A DNA stretch of 64,000 nt from Azadirachta indica (Eukaryota > Streptophyta > Magnoliopsida > Sapindales > Meliaceae). The stretch is taken from positions 2,209,191 through 2,273,190 of the forward strand of contig CM040443.1 in the NCBI GenBank assembly GCA_022749755.1. Reading direction: 5' to 3'. The notes under the pieces are model-generated. The model was not told where the DNA came from and made no database searches. It saw only the letters and a list, made by a program, of their open reading frames with translations. Below, piece after piece: positions 1 through 11,405 of this stretch. Each line of letters starts with the position of its first letter. The first letter of the stretch is position 1. Position numbers and translations under genes: made by a program.

Positions 1-839
1 TAATATGCAAGATAAGAGAAATAAAATCTCAAGGGACAAAGTGCACAATGTTTAAATTACAAAATAGTAAAATATATCACCAACACATGTGGATGTGCCA
101 CTTTAAAAGGCCAGAAGTTTTTGTCCCCATAAAATTCCCTGTAGCCTAAGATCCTCTTTCAATTTTCAAAAATAGCATTATCTTCACAGAAAACAATTTT
201 TGTACTAAAGCATAGACTCTTTCCACGAATTACTAATGCAAAAGATAAATATATAGATTGCAAGAACCCCAAATTTATCCTTTTAATTAATGATAGAAAC
301 TGATACTACTACATACGACAAGCCAGCTGTAGCAATTAACCAATAATTTTAAACATGTCATAAAGGCAAACTTTTCTTCTCTCACAGCCAATATTTAAAG
401 ATAAAAAAAATGATCACCTCTGCAAAACGAGGCTATCCCAATTCTATCATCTCTTTATAATTCAGGGATAGTTGGCATCAGATTCATTCATATAAAGATG
501 CACCTTTAATTAAGATGTGCCTCTATGTAAATTTTATATTTTTGTTCAAATTTGAAACTCACTCCATACATAAATTGAAACTAGAGGCTATTAATACAAG
601 ACAACTTATTTATACTTAATAACGGAAATGGAAATGGAAATGGAAACGGAATCATCAATCAGTCTTAGAGGAAACTGACTGACAAGCTTATGGATGTTTA
701 ACCCTTATCAATAAAAAGAAAAAAAAAATTCTATATGGTAGATTACAATATTAGAATTGTATTTGAATATGAACTCAGGAGACAAACAAACAATAGAAAC
801 ACCATTTTTAAAAAAATTTTACTTCACCAGACTCAAATT

Positions 840-1390
840 CGTTTTCGACCGCAATTTCACCCGCCGGAAAAGCAATTACAGTCTGGTTAAGGACACTGGA
901 AAACCAATTCGTTTTCAAGCGTGATTTGAGCACGCTCGAAAAAGAATTCGACTACATCACAACCTACTCGGAAGCAAATTCGCTGTGACTAAACTCGAAT
1001 TGTTTTTCCAGTGTGTTCAAATCGCGCTCAAAAACGAATTCGACCCTGTACAGTCGCGTTCCATTTCATTCAAGGCAAACAACACTTCAATAATTATCAC
1101 AGACACCCAAACTACCTCCCAATCAGCTCAAAGATCAACATATTCATCTCATACCGTTGAATTAAGCTCTAAAATCGATTAAGAAAATGGAAAGCCTTAC
1201 CGTTCGTCACCAACCTTCCCCGCAGTCGATTGCCGCCAAATAGAGAACGAATGAATGCCGGTGACTGCTTCTAGGCCGTCTACTCCACCGTCCACGCCGA
1301 GAAACTCTTGAATACCGTTCGTCGGTTTAGGAAGCTTTTGATATTTTGGGATTTAGGGTTTTCAAAGTAATTGAATCGATAAATCAGGTT
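840..1390 (-). other. GC-richer island, possible transcribed leader or intron
   Basis: This stretch is clearly less AT-rich than its surroundings and lies just downstream (minus strand) of the reductase-like exon. No credible ORF runs through it. A good splice donor (CGAACG then GTAAGG, minus strand) sits near 1201-1206, so part may be an untranslated exon. It contains internal inverted modules: 893-911 matches the complement of 996-1014 at 18 of 19 positions, and 907-934 matches the complement of 1013-1040 with four mismatches. The plus-strand ORF at 985-1182 has no recognisable domain and is probably chance. Confidence 0.35.
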
Positions 1391-1448
1391 ATTTCCAAGC
1401 AACTTTGCCTTTCAACACATCTGCCTTGAATGGCGATTCCACAGTCAT
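1389..1448 (-). CDS. Probable first exon of peroxisomal 2,4-dienoyl-CoA reductase (partial)
   Basis: Reading the minus strand from an ATG at 1448, the first 17 residues are MTVESPFKADVLKGKVA. ESPFKxDVxKGxVA is the N-terminus I know from plant peroxisomal 2,4-dienoyl-CoA reductases. These are NADPH-dependent short-chain dehydrogenases that remove double bonds during beta-oxidation of unsaturated fatty acids. In the family the next residues form the Rossmann motif TGGGSGIG, and they are absent here: the frame runs into TAA at 1389. If the exon ends at 1404 (AAA, then GTTGCT as a weak donor), the rest of the gene lies beyond the left edge after an intron of at least 1.4 kb. Otherwise this is a captured or dead fragment. 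A four-codon upstream ORF (1459-1448) overlaps the start as TGATG. A TATAAAA-like run lies about 55-60 bases upstream. The match rests on a short peptide. Confidence 0.5.
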   Translation of the reverse strand: MTVESPFKADVLKGKVAWK

Positions 1449-1554
1449 CACTTGGCCATCTCCCGGCCTAATTTTTTTATTTTTTATTTTTTATTTTTTA
1501 TTTTTATATTGTATTTCTCGCCGAGAGGAAAAGGTGAATGTACTCTACTCCTTA

Positions 1555-2150
1555 CTTCAATAGAAATACTCAATCAAATAACTATTTTTATTTTAAATTA
1601 ATTATTTTATCTTCAATTATTAAATGACAATAAAATAAATTATATTATTTTTATACAAAAATTAATATAATTTTTTTTTAATATTTAAATTTTAAAAAAT
1701 TATAATAATACTATAACTCTTAATTTTTAAAAATAAAAACTCTTAATTTTTAAAAATAAAATATTTAATTAAAATAATTATTTTTAAAATTATGTATTAA
1801 TATTTTTCAATTTACCGTCAATTTTTATAAAATTGATTGTCAAATTTTTTACAATATAAAATTTATTGTCAAAATTTATTAAAAATTTTTTAATTAATTA
1901 TTCTATTTAAAAAATTATATAATTAATTTTATAAAATAATTAATGACAAATTAAAAAATTTAAAAAATCAAAATATTACAACTTTTAAAAGTAAATAATA
2001 GAATAAGATTATATTGATTATTATAAAAATAAAAATAAAAAGATAACATATTTATTTTATATATTTTTTAATAATTAAAAAGTAAAATAATCTATTTTAA
2101 ATAAAAATAATTATGTAACCCTTATTTTTTAATTACATCTTAAACCACTC
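1555..2150. repeat. AT-rich degenerate fold-back repeat
   Basis: The two ends are imperfect inverted copies of each other (about 1560-1650 against the complement of about 2030-2125). The terminal sequence resembles the arms of the 970-bp fold-back element at 27925-28895. It is probably an old, decayed member of that family. Boundaries are approximate. Confidence 0.35.
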
Positions 2151-2208
2151 AGAGGAATTCACTTAATGGAAGTAATTGCACCGTTGACAATTTAGTATCA
2201 CGGGATTT

Positions 2209-2270
2209 TTGGCCCAACACGCTTATAAAAGTGGGCCTTTTGGCCCAGTAAGCTTATAAAAATGGGCCTC
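2209..2270. promoter_or_regulatory. Tandem 31-bp repeat with TATAAAA flanked by TGGGCC site II motifs
   Basis: Two adjacent 31-base units (2209-2239 and 2240-2270) each read GGCCCA, then GCTTATAAAA, then TGGGCC. TGGGCC/GGCCCA is the plant site II motif found in promoters of housekeeping and ribosomal-protein genes. TATAAAA is a TATA consensus in the plus orientation. No gene is visible just downstream on the plus strand. The nearest candidate target is the reductase-like exon about 760 bp away on the minus strand. Regulatory function is inferred. Confidence 0.35.
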
Positions 2271-4430
2271 TGCTCAAAGAAGGTTGTAAGTGTTTTACGT
2301 ATTTGGTTAGTATTTATACTGCACTTCATTTCTTTCTACAATTAATTATCTATAGATATTTGCAAATGTCGTGTAACTAGGAAATCGTAAGGGGTCTGTT
2401 TAGTGATGTTGAAACCCTTGGTAGGGCTGTTCAGTGGATTAAATTAAAAGATTTCGACCATAATGGATTATAATTTTTTCAATTTAACTTTAATAGAATC
2501 TTATCTGATATGATTTATTAAAAAAATTTTAAATACAATCTAATTCAAATAAATTAAAATTATATAATTTTATTATCAAAATTTTATTTTAACAAAAAAT
2601 AAATATATCGTAAACAAAAAATATTGATCATCTAAAAAAATTAAAAAATAAAATTAAAATATTTTTTTTTTTTGTCTGAACTCTAAATGTGACTGAAGTT
2701 TAAATTTAATTGAAATTTAAATTTAAATAATATGTTTATTTTTTTATAAAATATTTAAAAATAAATATTAAATTATTTGTTTTTATAAAAATAAAAAATT
2801 TAATAATTAATATTCGACAACCAATTGCAAGGGACTATTGTCATTTGGTGGCTAATAAACGAGGAGCCAACAATTTCTTTAACAATTTGGTTTATTAATT
2901 TGGATTTTGGTTGTAACGATGGTTTGTGTATAAAATAATATAAAGAGAATACAATTTTTGGGAACTTCAAATTGACAATTCAGGTTTGGCATGTCCTAGA
3001 AGTAAAATATTATTTATTCATCTTCATAAAAAATTTGATAACATCATTGCGATAATTAATACCAATTAAAACTTTTACAAGTATCGTTATTTTTTTCTAT
3101 AGTTAAGAATTTAACTATATTAATAGCCATTATCATAATAATAACTATATAATATGAATTGAAATTTCCAAACTCCACCAATAAAACACATATTATATTA
3201 TACATAAAAAAATCTTAATTATATAAGAGAAAAATTAACTCACAAGTGAAAATTGAGAAGAGAGCTGAGAAGACAGAGGAAAATTAACTTATAAGTAAAA
3301 ATTGAGAAGAAATTTGTTTAATCTAATATTTGAAAACTATTTTTAAATTTTAATATAATATATAGAAAACATGTTTGATATAATATCTAAAAATAAAACA
3401 AAAAATATATTTGTTTGATTGAATATATTTTTGAAAATAATTTTGTATCAAAATTTTAAAAGTGACCAACAGTTAATTACTCTAACTATTATTTTAAATA
3501 TAATAATGTGAAATATTGTACAAAAAATTTGTCACGTTTTAATTTTACTATAATAAAATTATATGAAGTACTACGATATATATATTTTTAATTGAATAGG
3601 TTGTCAATAAATTCGGTAATTTGTTATCAATTCAATAATCAAATCAAATCTTATATACTCTAAAACTTCACTAAAATTATATAAAATAAAGGGAATTAAC
3701 ACGTAACTTCCCTGAAGTTTGAAAAACCTTGCATAGATGAAAGATTTGAAAAAATTCATACATACTTAGCCTGAATCGTTAATTGACTATCCATTTTTAT
3801 TATAAAAACTAAAATACCCTTAAAATTTAACTCTACATAAAAAGACAATATAAGAAATTAAATAATTAAATAACTACAAAAATTTTGAATATTAGATTTT
3901 GAATTATTTTTTCATATCCTTTTACAATATTTAGAATTATTTGTCGAAGTCTTTTATAATATTTGAATTATGTATATTTAAAATATAAATAAAATAATAA
4001 AAATAAAATACTAACAAAATAAAAATTAAATGAATTTATGATATATTAATAAATATTTATATTATCAATGTGTTATAAAATAATAATATTATTTTAATGT
4101 ATTTTACATAAATATATTATATCTTATCAAATTTTAGAGATTTATTGTTTATTTTTGTAAATAACTATCATTTTATAGGAGTATAGTTGCTATTTTAGAG
4201 ATATATTTTCAACAATTAGGACTAATAAAGGTATTAAACTAAGTCTTTGAGACTAAAAGAGGCATTATCCAAAAAAAAATAATAATTATCATGTGTTTAA
4301 AGAAATTTATTGGTTTACTAATATACCCATATGTTTAATGATCAATTAATTGTCCAAAAGAGATATGTGTGAGTTTTCTCAAACTTAATGAGTGGACTTC
4401 ATATTTTTAGCATTAGTTATTATAGTCCTA
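2271..4430. other. Gene-free AT-rich stretch with repeat scraps
   Basis: No coding region is supported. Part of it (about 2660-2815) resembles one end of the 730-bp TIR elements at 9036-10537. Sequence around 3700-3830 resembles the complement of about 4290-4400, suggesting a decayed TIR element of roughly 700 bp, but this is weak. Confidence 0.4.
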
Positions 4431-4489
4431 AGGATTCAAAACCAAGACTTTATTGAAATCAACACACGGCTTATCACTGTACCACTAAA

Positions 4490-5150
4490 CTTATTCAATG
4501 AAATATATAAATAAAAAAATATATAATAATTTAATTTTATAATAGTTTAATAGAGCTAAACTTAATATGAGTTTTAAAAAAATATTAAAATTTATTTTGA
4601 ATGTATATTTAAAGTATCTAAACAAAATTACTTCTACAATTATCAAAATTTTAATTTATTATTAAAAAATGTATCATCAATTTTTAATTTTTCATCAAAT
4701 CTCATAATATAAATCGAATTTATTTATCTTTATAGTAATAATAAATTAACTTTTCATATGTGAAATTACCATTTTCATATCTTGAAAATAACATAATACA
4801 AATAAATATTTGATTTTTTAAAAAATAATTGATGAAAACAAAGTAATTGACAACAATTATCAATTTAATTCAGACAAATTATATAAGATAAAACAATTTA
4901 TAATAATTTTATTGAAACAAAAAATTAAATTTGATTGATAGATCTACTTCAACTTCTTTATTAACCTATACAAATAAAAGAAATAAACTATTTGTTTCAA
5001 TAAAATTATGATCCAATTTTTTAATATAATTAATAAAAGTTAGAGAAAATATATTTTATCAACCTTAGAGTTTAATGTTCCTTGATAATTTTCCCAAAAA
5101 AAAAAAAATTTTGTTTCGTAAATAAGAAAATAAAATATGAAAACAAAAAT
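4490..5150 (+). repeat. Dispersed repeat, copy 1
   Basis: This segment aligns over about 600 bp, in the same orientation, with 58925-59530. Shared blocks include CATCAAATCTCATAATATAA, ATAATAAATTAACTTTTCAT, TGAAAATAACATAATA and GTAAATAAGAAAATAAAATA, in the same order in both copies. It has no coding potential and is probably a non-autonomous transposon or an LTR-derived segment. Confidence 0.6.
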
Positions 5151-7700
5151 AAGGGATCATTTAGTTTGTGATTTGCAAACCATTTTTAAAAAATTGGTAA
5201 TGAAAATATAGAGTATGATTAATATATTTGTCTAATAATAGGATTTTAAAGTAACTTAAGATATGAAGGTTAGAATGGATCTTTAACCATTAAATTGATT
5301 TTTAGGGATAAATAATCTTTTTAAATGTTTACTATCATTTATAGTAATTATCCTTAATGATCAAAGTAAATAAAGAATTTGAATGAAATAAGAAGAAAGT
5401 AAGGAGGATTCAACTTATGTAATTTTAAAATTTATATTTTTAAAAATTCTGATTTTTGAATTTATTTCTAAAAAAATGAGGACTCAAATAATATAACCTA
5501 CATTTTTAAACCAGTATCCTACTTTGTATGTATATTATATTTGATTTTGTCTAATAAATAAGATACTACTTGAGTAATATATATATATATATATATTCAC
5601 ATTATTTATCCATATCACTTGACGTAATTACAAATTATATATCAAACTAGTTAATGAGCGCAGATTTTTCAAGCATAATTAATGAACACTATAATTAATT
5701 TTCATTACAAAATTTATATTTGTTATTATCAAAATTTAGCCCCAATGAAGTTTTATTAAATTTATTGGTTTAAGTGGTTTTAAAAATATTCCATTGGACA
5801 AATTTCCTTATTAGTAATTAGATGGATCCTATCACTTATCTCAAAAAATGAATAGTTTTATAACTTTCTAACATAAATTTAGTAAGTTTGAATTAAAATC
5901 AAAATATGATACTACAAAATAAAAATAAAATATTTATAATAATTTATAATTAATATTTTTTTATAAATAAAATATTGATTAAATCAATATTTTTGTATAA
6001 TTAATATTATAAATTTTATTAGTAATAATATACAACAAAAATGTTATTTCAATTTTTATAATCCATTGAATATATTTAATAATTGAATTTGAATAATCAT
6101 TCAAATATTCAGTCTACTTATTTAAATAATTTGTCTAAATTAATAATTAAATAAACAATTAATAGAAATTTATTTTAAATAAATATTTAACTAATTAATT
6201 ATTTTGTTTAATATTTTAATAATTTCAATAATAAAAATATATACACCATTTAATCCCATTCTAAACCACAAAATAAATGCCCTTAAATTCATTTTAAGTG
6301 TGTGGAAGTATATGATCACATTTGAAAATAATAATTACATAACTTGTAAAGGAATAAAAAATATATATATATATATTTAATTTGGTATGGAATATTGATT
6401 TATATTGTTGTTCTCAGTTTCACATTATTATTCAATGATCAAATCAATAAAAAATTTTTTTAGCAAAGTTATAATCAATATTAAGTAAAATGTTTATTAA
6501 AATTGAGATTTCTTGAGATTAATGTAATTTGTTTTTTTATTAATTTGGTGTGTATCTTTTATTAAAAAGTAAAATTAAAATTAAAATTAATATATATTTC
6601 GATTTTTTTTATCAATATCATATAAGATTTTCTTATTTATTAAAATTTTAATTTAATTTTTAAGTATAAAGTAATATAATATTTGAAAATCCTAGAATGT
6701 CTAATTTTCTTACATAAATTTAGTTTAAACTCTAAATTACAAAGTGCATCTCTTATGTTCATTCATAATCAAATTAAACATGAAGTAACTCATAAATTGT
6801 TGTTGTTGTTGTCGTTATTATTATTATTATTAAGATTTTTAAAAATTTTTTCCTTTGAAAATTTTTCTGTCCTCTCTTTTTACTAGAAAAGCAAAAATGA
6901 TACTATTTTGATTCGTTCTAAATAACATAAAAAATAAAATAAAGACAAAATAATTTTACATTTTAGGTTTGATATAGTTTTATGACATTAATAACGAAAT
7001 CGAATCGAATATTTCGATCTTTTAAAGAAAAAAAAGGAAAATCAGACCACATAAATAAGAATTTGACCAACATCATCGGGTTTGATTTGATTTTTCAAGT
7101 CTCGATCGGTTTTTTTGTCCCCACCTTTATTTAAGTCGTACAAAGCTCCATGAGAATTGGTAAAATCTCCCCAACTAGGTGATCAGTATTCATCAGTCAA
7201 TAGCATTGAATTTACAAAATCAATTCTGTAACTTCCCCTTAATGGAAATGCATATGATACCATTCAGTTCAGCTGCTTTTGGCTAGTATTTTTTGCCTGT
7301 AATTTTATTGCAGGTCACCACTCCCTAAAGTAGATTTATATTGGAAATATCATTTTTTGAGTATAATCTTACCCTTAGAAGGTCTAGGCCCTAGAAACCA
7401 TAACCATAGCTAATCTTATTGAAGAGTTAATATATGACTTCCTGTAGGATGAATTACTAGCCATGGAAGAAACTGTGGAAGAGCTTGCATTTGGTTTTCC
7501 AATGATAAGAAGTGCAACAAGGAATGGCTTCTTTTGTTTCACAATTTGTGTAAAGTTGGAGAGTTGTTTTTCATCATATGGTGATAAATATAGTTGGTTG
7601 GTGGTGGGACAAACAAAAGCAGAAGAGCAAATTAAATGGGTAAAAAGAGAAGAGTTGATGCTTGAAATAGGGATTCATCTCTTGAATACCAAAAACCTAC
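5151..7700. other. Gene-free AT-rich stretch
   Basis: Apart from dinucleotide runs (TA)n near 5576-5596 and 6362-6377, I see no gene. About 7075-7135 resembles the complement of 10550-10600 and may be a hAT-like end. A 97-codon ORF at 7463-7756 has no recognisable domain, and its 3' part lies in a local repeat, so I do not call it a gene. Confidence 0.4.
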
Positions 7701-7721
7701 CTTTACCCATGTTTTTGCTTT

Positions 7722-7992
7722 TACAGAATCTAAGAAGAGAAAAATATGAAAAATAAATAAAACTAATAAATATAAATGCTATTCGAATTAAGAGTCTGTT
7801 TATTTTTTTATCTAAAATATGAATATAATTATTCAGATATTTAAAACCTGTTTATTTTTTAATTTATATCTGAATATTTGTTAAAAATATCTGAATATAA
7901 TTAAATTAAAAAATTTGACTAATTACAGAATTTAAGAAGAGAAAAATATGAAAAATAAAACTAATTAATAAATATAGATGCCCTTCGGATTA
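7722..7992. repeat. 70-bp direct repeats flanking a TIR-element end fragment
   Basis: About 70 bp at 7722-7792 (starting ACAGAATCTAAGAAGAGAAA) recurs at 7924-7992 with few changes. The roughly 130 bp between them resemble the outer end of the 730-bp TIR elements at 9036-10537, including the motif ATTATTCAGATATTT. The arrangement suggests a local duplication linked to insertion or repair. Confidence 0.55.
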
Positions 7993-8206
7993 AGTTGGAG
8001 ATGAAAAATAAGGTTGATTAAGTTGGAGATATAAAAAAAAGGCTGATTGGACAAACCAAGATAAAAATGATAGAAGCTTTTTTAAGGAAATTTACTTTAT
8101 ACAAATCATTGGAAATGGGAAGAAAGAACTGTTAGTTCCTAGTCAATCAAAGCACACGATTGTTATTTAATGGAGAGAGTAGCAGGAAAAGGAAAAGAAT
8201 TAATAG

Positions 8207-8629
8207 TAGGGATGACAAAATTTTGGTTCAAGTGAACTCAGAATTAGAATAAATTGACTATTACTAGAATCAGAATTGCATAAAAACTAGATCACACTAG
8301 AGGACAGTTCGGTCCGATTCTAAAATCATATGAATTTTTATAAGATCGGATTGAAACGAAGTAACTGATTATCTCAATAAATATTTATATTTATTTTATT
8401 TTATTTTTTACTTTTTATTTGCACTTCACAGTGTCTTTTTTTTTGGTTAATTTCATTTATTTTTGTTGTACTATTTTTAATTTATAAAAAAAATGTCAAT
8501 TTAAATAATAATAATAATTGATATTTTAATATATATACATGTATATTGATTTATGTATAATTCATTAAAAAAAAAAATGGAAATCGCATTTCCAACTTAT
8601 GACAAACTACCTATATGATTTCATCCCTA
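8207..8629. mobile_element. hAT-type MITE, 423 bp
   Basis: The element starts TAGGGATGACAAA and ends with the inverted counterpart TTTCATCCCTA, the usual hAT terminus. It is flanked by imperfect 8-bp duplications (ATTAATAG at 8199-8206, GTTAATAA at 8630-8637, six of eight identical). There is no ORF inside, so it is non-autonomous. Flanking sequence on both sides shares the GGAAAAGAATTAATAG-type motif, so the target region itself is locally repeated. Confidence 0.65.
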
Positions 8630-9035
8630 GTTAATAAACAGGGAGAGCAGTAAGAAAAGGAAAGGAATTAATAGATAGAGCAACAAGAAAAGGAAAAGAT
8701 TGTTGCTCAATAACTACAATTTTGACCAATACCATTGAAAGAGCAGAGATGCAAATTTTTGGAACTTTTTTTCTATGGCAAGCAAATATTCCTTCTTGCA
8801 TAATATATATAATTTGTATAGTCTCTTTAGAGAATAACGAGTTGCAATAAATAGCCGCAAGGGTTGATCATTCTCTATATGACCCAAATTCAAATTGGAT
8901 TCTTAATGGATAATTAGTGGTGTAAGTATGTTTGCCTAATTTTAATGGCTATGCAGTTGAAATTTGTGAATCCTGAGGATATATAGCTAATGAATGGTAA
9001 TGCATCAATAACAGGATTGGCAATTACAAGAAATT

Positions 9036-9764
9036 GATTAAGATAGCGTTTATTTTTTTATTTGAATTTTCAACATAAATGAAATTTAAATTTAACTGAA
9101 ATTTGAATTTAAATGATATATTTGTTTTTTATTTTAAAATATTTAAAAATAAATATTAAATTTTTTGTTTTGACAAAATAAAAAGTATGAAAATTGATAT
9201 TTTAACTTATATACTCTTTTAAATAATATACTTATATTTAAATAATTTTGATTATATTGGTATAATAATAAATAAAAAAATTAATAAATTATATTAGTAT
9301 GTATATATTATTTATTTACTTGATATATGTTTTTTTAAGAAAATAATTTCTAATTAATGATATAAAGTTCAATAAAAATAAAAAAAATAAATCATGTTAT
9401 AATATAGTTGTGTGATTATATAAAATATATAAATTTATTGTAATAATTAAAGTATAAAATAAGTAGAATTGAGAAGACAAGTAGAGACGACCCACAATAG
9501 AGAAGAGATAACTTAAAAATAGTTAACCAGCGTTTTAATTTTATTAATAAATAATTTAATAAAATAGGGATATTTTTTAAAAATAAAAATATTAAATTAA
9601 TCATATATTTACTAATTTAAATTTAAGTCAAAATTTTTAATTTAATTATATTAAGATATTTTTACCAAATATTCATACATAAATGAAAAAACAAACGATT
9701 TTCAAATATCTGAATAATTATATTTAGACTTCAACCAGAAAAACAAACAACCGCTAAGACAATC
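9036..9764 (+). mobile_element. Non-autonomous TIR element, copy A (729 bp)
   Basis: The left end reads GATTAAGATAGCGTTTATTT. The right end is its inverted counterpart, ending CGCTAAGACAATC. No coding region is present. Copy B (9806-10537) is the same element in opposite orientation. The shared internal core includes GAGAAGACAAGTAGA and TTTATTGTAATAATTAAAGT. Superfamily is not certain and no clear target duplication was found. Confidence 0.6.
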
Positions 9765-9805
9765 AAGAATTATATAATATTAAAAAATATGATGCTAATA
9801 TTAGT

Positions 9806-10537
9806 TTAGTGTCAAGGGTTATTTGTTTTTTTAACTGAAATCTAAATATATTTATTCAGATATTTAAGAGTTATTTTTTTTTTAAGTTATGTATGAATTT
9901 TTGTTTAAAAATATCTAAATATAATTAAGTTAAAAATTTTAACTTACATTTGAATAAGCAAATCTCTGAATAATTTCATATTTTTATTTTCTAAAAATAT
10001 CTTTATTTTATTAATTTATTTATTAATAAATTTAAAATCATATTTAACTATTTTTAACGTATTTTTTTTTATTATGAGTCCCTTCTACTTGTCTTCTTAA
10101 TTTTATTTATTTTATACTTTAATTATTACAATAAATTTATATGTTTATATAATTACAACTATATTATAATATGACATTATTTTTATTTAATTTTTATTGA
10201 TCTTTATATTATTGATTACAATTTTTTTTAAAAAAAATTATAGATCAAATAAATAAATAATGTATATACTAACATAATCTATTAATTTTTTTTATTTATA
10301 TTGTGTTAATATAATCAAAATTATTATAAATATAAGTATATTATTCAAAATGGTATATATGCAAAATATCAATTTTTAGACTTTTTATTTTATCAAAACA
10401 AATAATTTAATAATTATTTTTAGATATTTTAAAATAAAAAACAAATATATCATTCAGATTCATATTTCAGTTAAATTTAGATTCACTTATATTCAAAGTT
10501 TAGATTAAAAAAAAAAAAAACAAACGCTACCTCAATC
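9806..10537 (-). mobile_element. Non-autonomous TIR element, copy B (732 bp, inverted)
   Basis: Reverse-complement copy of the element at 9036-9764, separated from it by only about 40 bp. The outer end reads AAACAAACGCTACCTCAATC, matching the complement of the left end of copy A at about 17 of 20 positions. The pair forms an imperfect palindrome of about 1.5 kb. No ORF is present. Confidence 0.6.
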
Positions 10538-10958
10538 TATTTTATAATAAATAAAGGTGGAAGAAAAAAAATCGAGATCTGAAAAGTTGAATTGAACCAA
10601 TTACAGGTGATAGTTTTGATCCTGAAATTAACTTAGTAGTCTAATTTTTGTTTTTCTATTTTAAAAGACCAATTTTTTTATCCTTTTTGGTTTTGGTGTC
10701 ATAAAACCAGTCCGTACCAAAAATTAAACTATTTTATATTTATTTTATTCTCTTTAATATGCTGCTGATATCATTTTTGTTTTTCAAGAAAAAGAGAGAA
10801 GAGAGAAAAATTCTAAAAAACTGGATCGAAACTGACTAGTACATTTCTGATTCGGTGCTATTTCTTTACTATTAGTCTTGTTCTTACTCGATCATTTTTG
10901 ACCAGTTCATTTATGATTCATCTTAACTGTTTCACATATGTCTAAGAAAACAGCTAAA

Positions 10959-11165
10959 TCACATTGGAATCTTCATAAGATAACCCTCCATATTGATTTT
11001 GGTAGACATGTTGATTAATGCTGGCTTCAACTCGAAGTTGTCTGCATTTACAACTCGGTGGCAAATCCCAAAATAGTTATCAGTTACCACTGGCTTGAAA
11101 TAGTCTCGAAAAGCCCGTTGTTGTTGAAGTTGTGGTGGTGGATTATTGCTAGCACCATTAGTCAT
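10959..11165 (-). pseudogene. Ty3/gypsy (Athila/Tat-like) gag N-terminal fragment
   Basis: A 68-residue reading frame begins with an Asn/Pro/Gln-rich stretch, followed by RAFRDYFKPVV and, later, ADNFELKPALINM. RDYF followed by NFELKP.LI.M is the N-terminal signature of gag in Athila/Tat-type gypsy elements, where gag would form the capsid. The family continues for hundreds of residues; here it stops after about 68, so only the start survives. It lies downstream of the primer-binding site and LTR at 11378-12933 in the expected order on the minus strand, so it belongs to that element. Confidence 0.7.
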
Positions 11166-11377
11166 AGTTCTAGCTTGATTCCTTCTTTCTCTCCTTAGTT
11201 GCTACAAAGTTCATTCAATCTCATGATCAAATTTAACAAGTTCCAAACTCCTTATTCTTAGCATAAACTTTCAAAACAAAATAAAATAAATTTTAACAAA
11301 ATTAAAAGAAAATAAAAGCCTAAATTAAGATTAAGTTACTCAACTACAATATTAGCAAAAATTTAAAAGTTTTAATC

Positions 11378-11400
11378 CTTGGCAACAACGTCAAAAACTT
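11378..11400 (-). other. Retrotransposon primer-binding site
   Basis: Immediately inside the LTR end, the minus strand reads TTGACGTTGTTGCCAAGG. This resembles the TGGCGCCGTTGCC-type primer-binding site of Athila and related gypsy elements, with a few substitutions. Confidence 0.6.
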
Positions 11401-11405
11401 GTTCG

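Noticed and set aside
7463..7756. 97-codon ORF starting MEETVEELAFGFPMI
   Set aside because: No domain recognised, and its 3' part lies in a local 70-bp repeat. No splice partners or promoter were seen.
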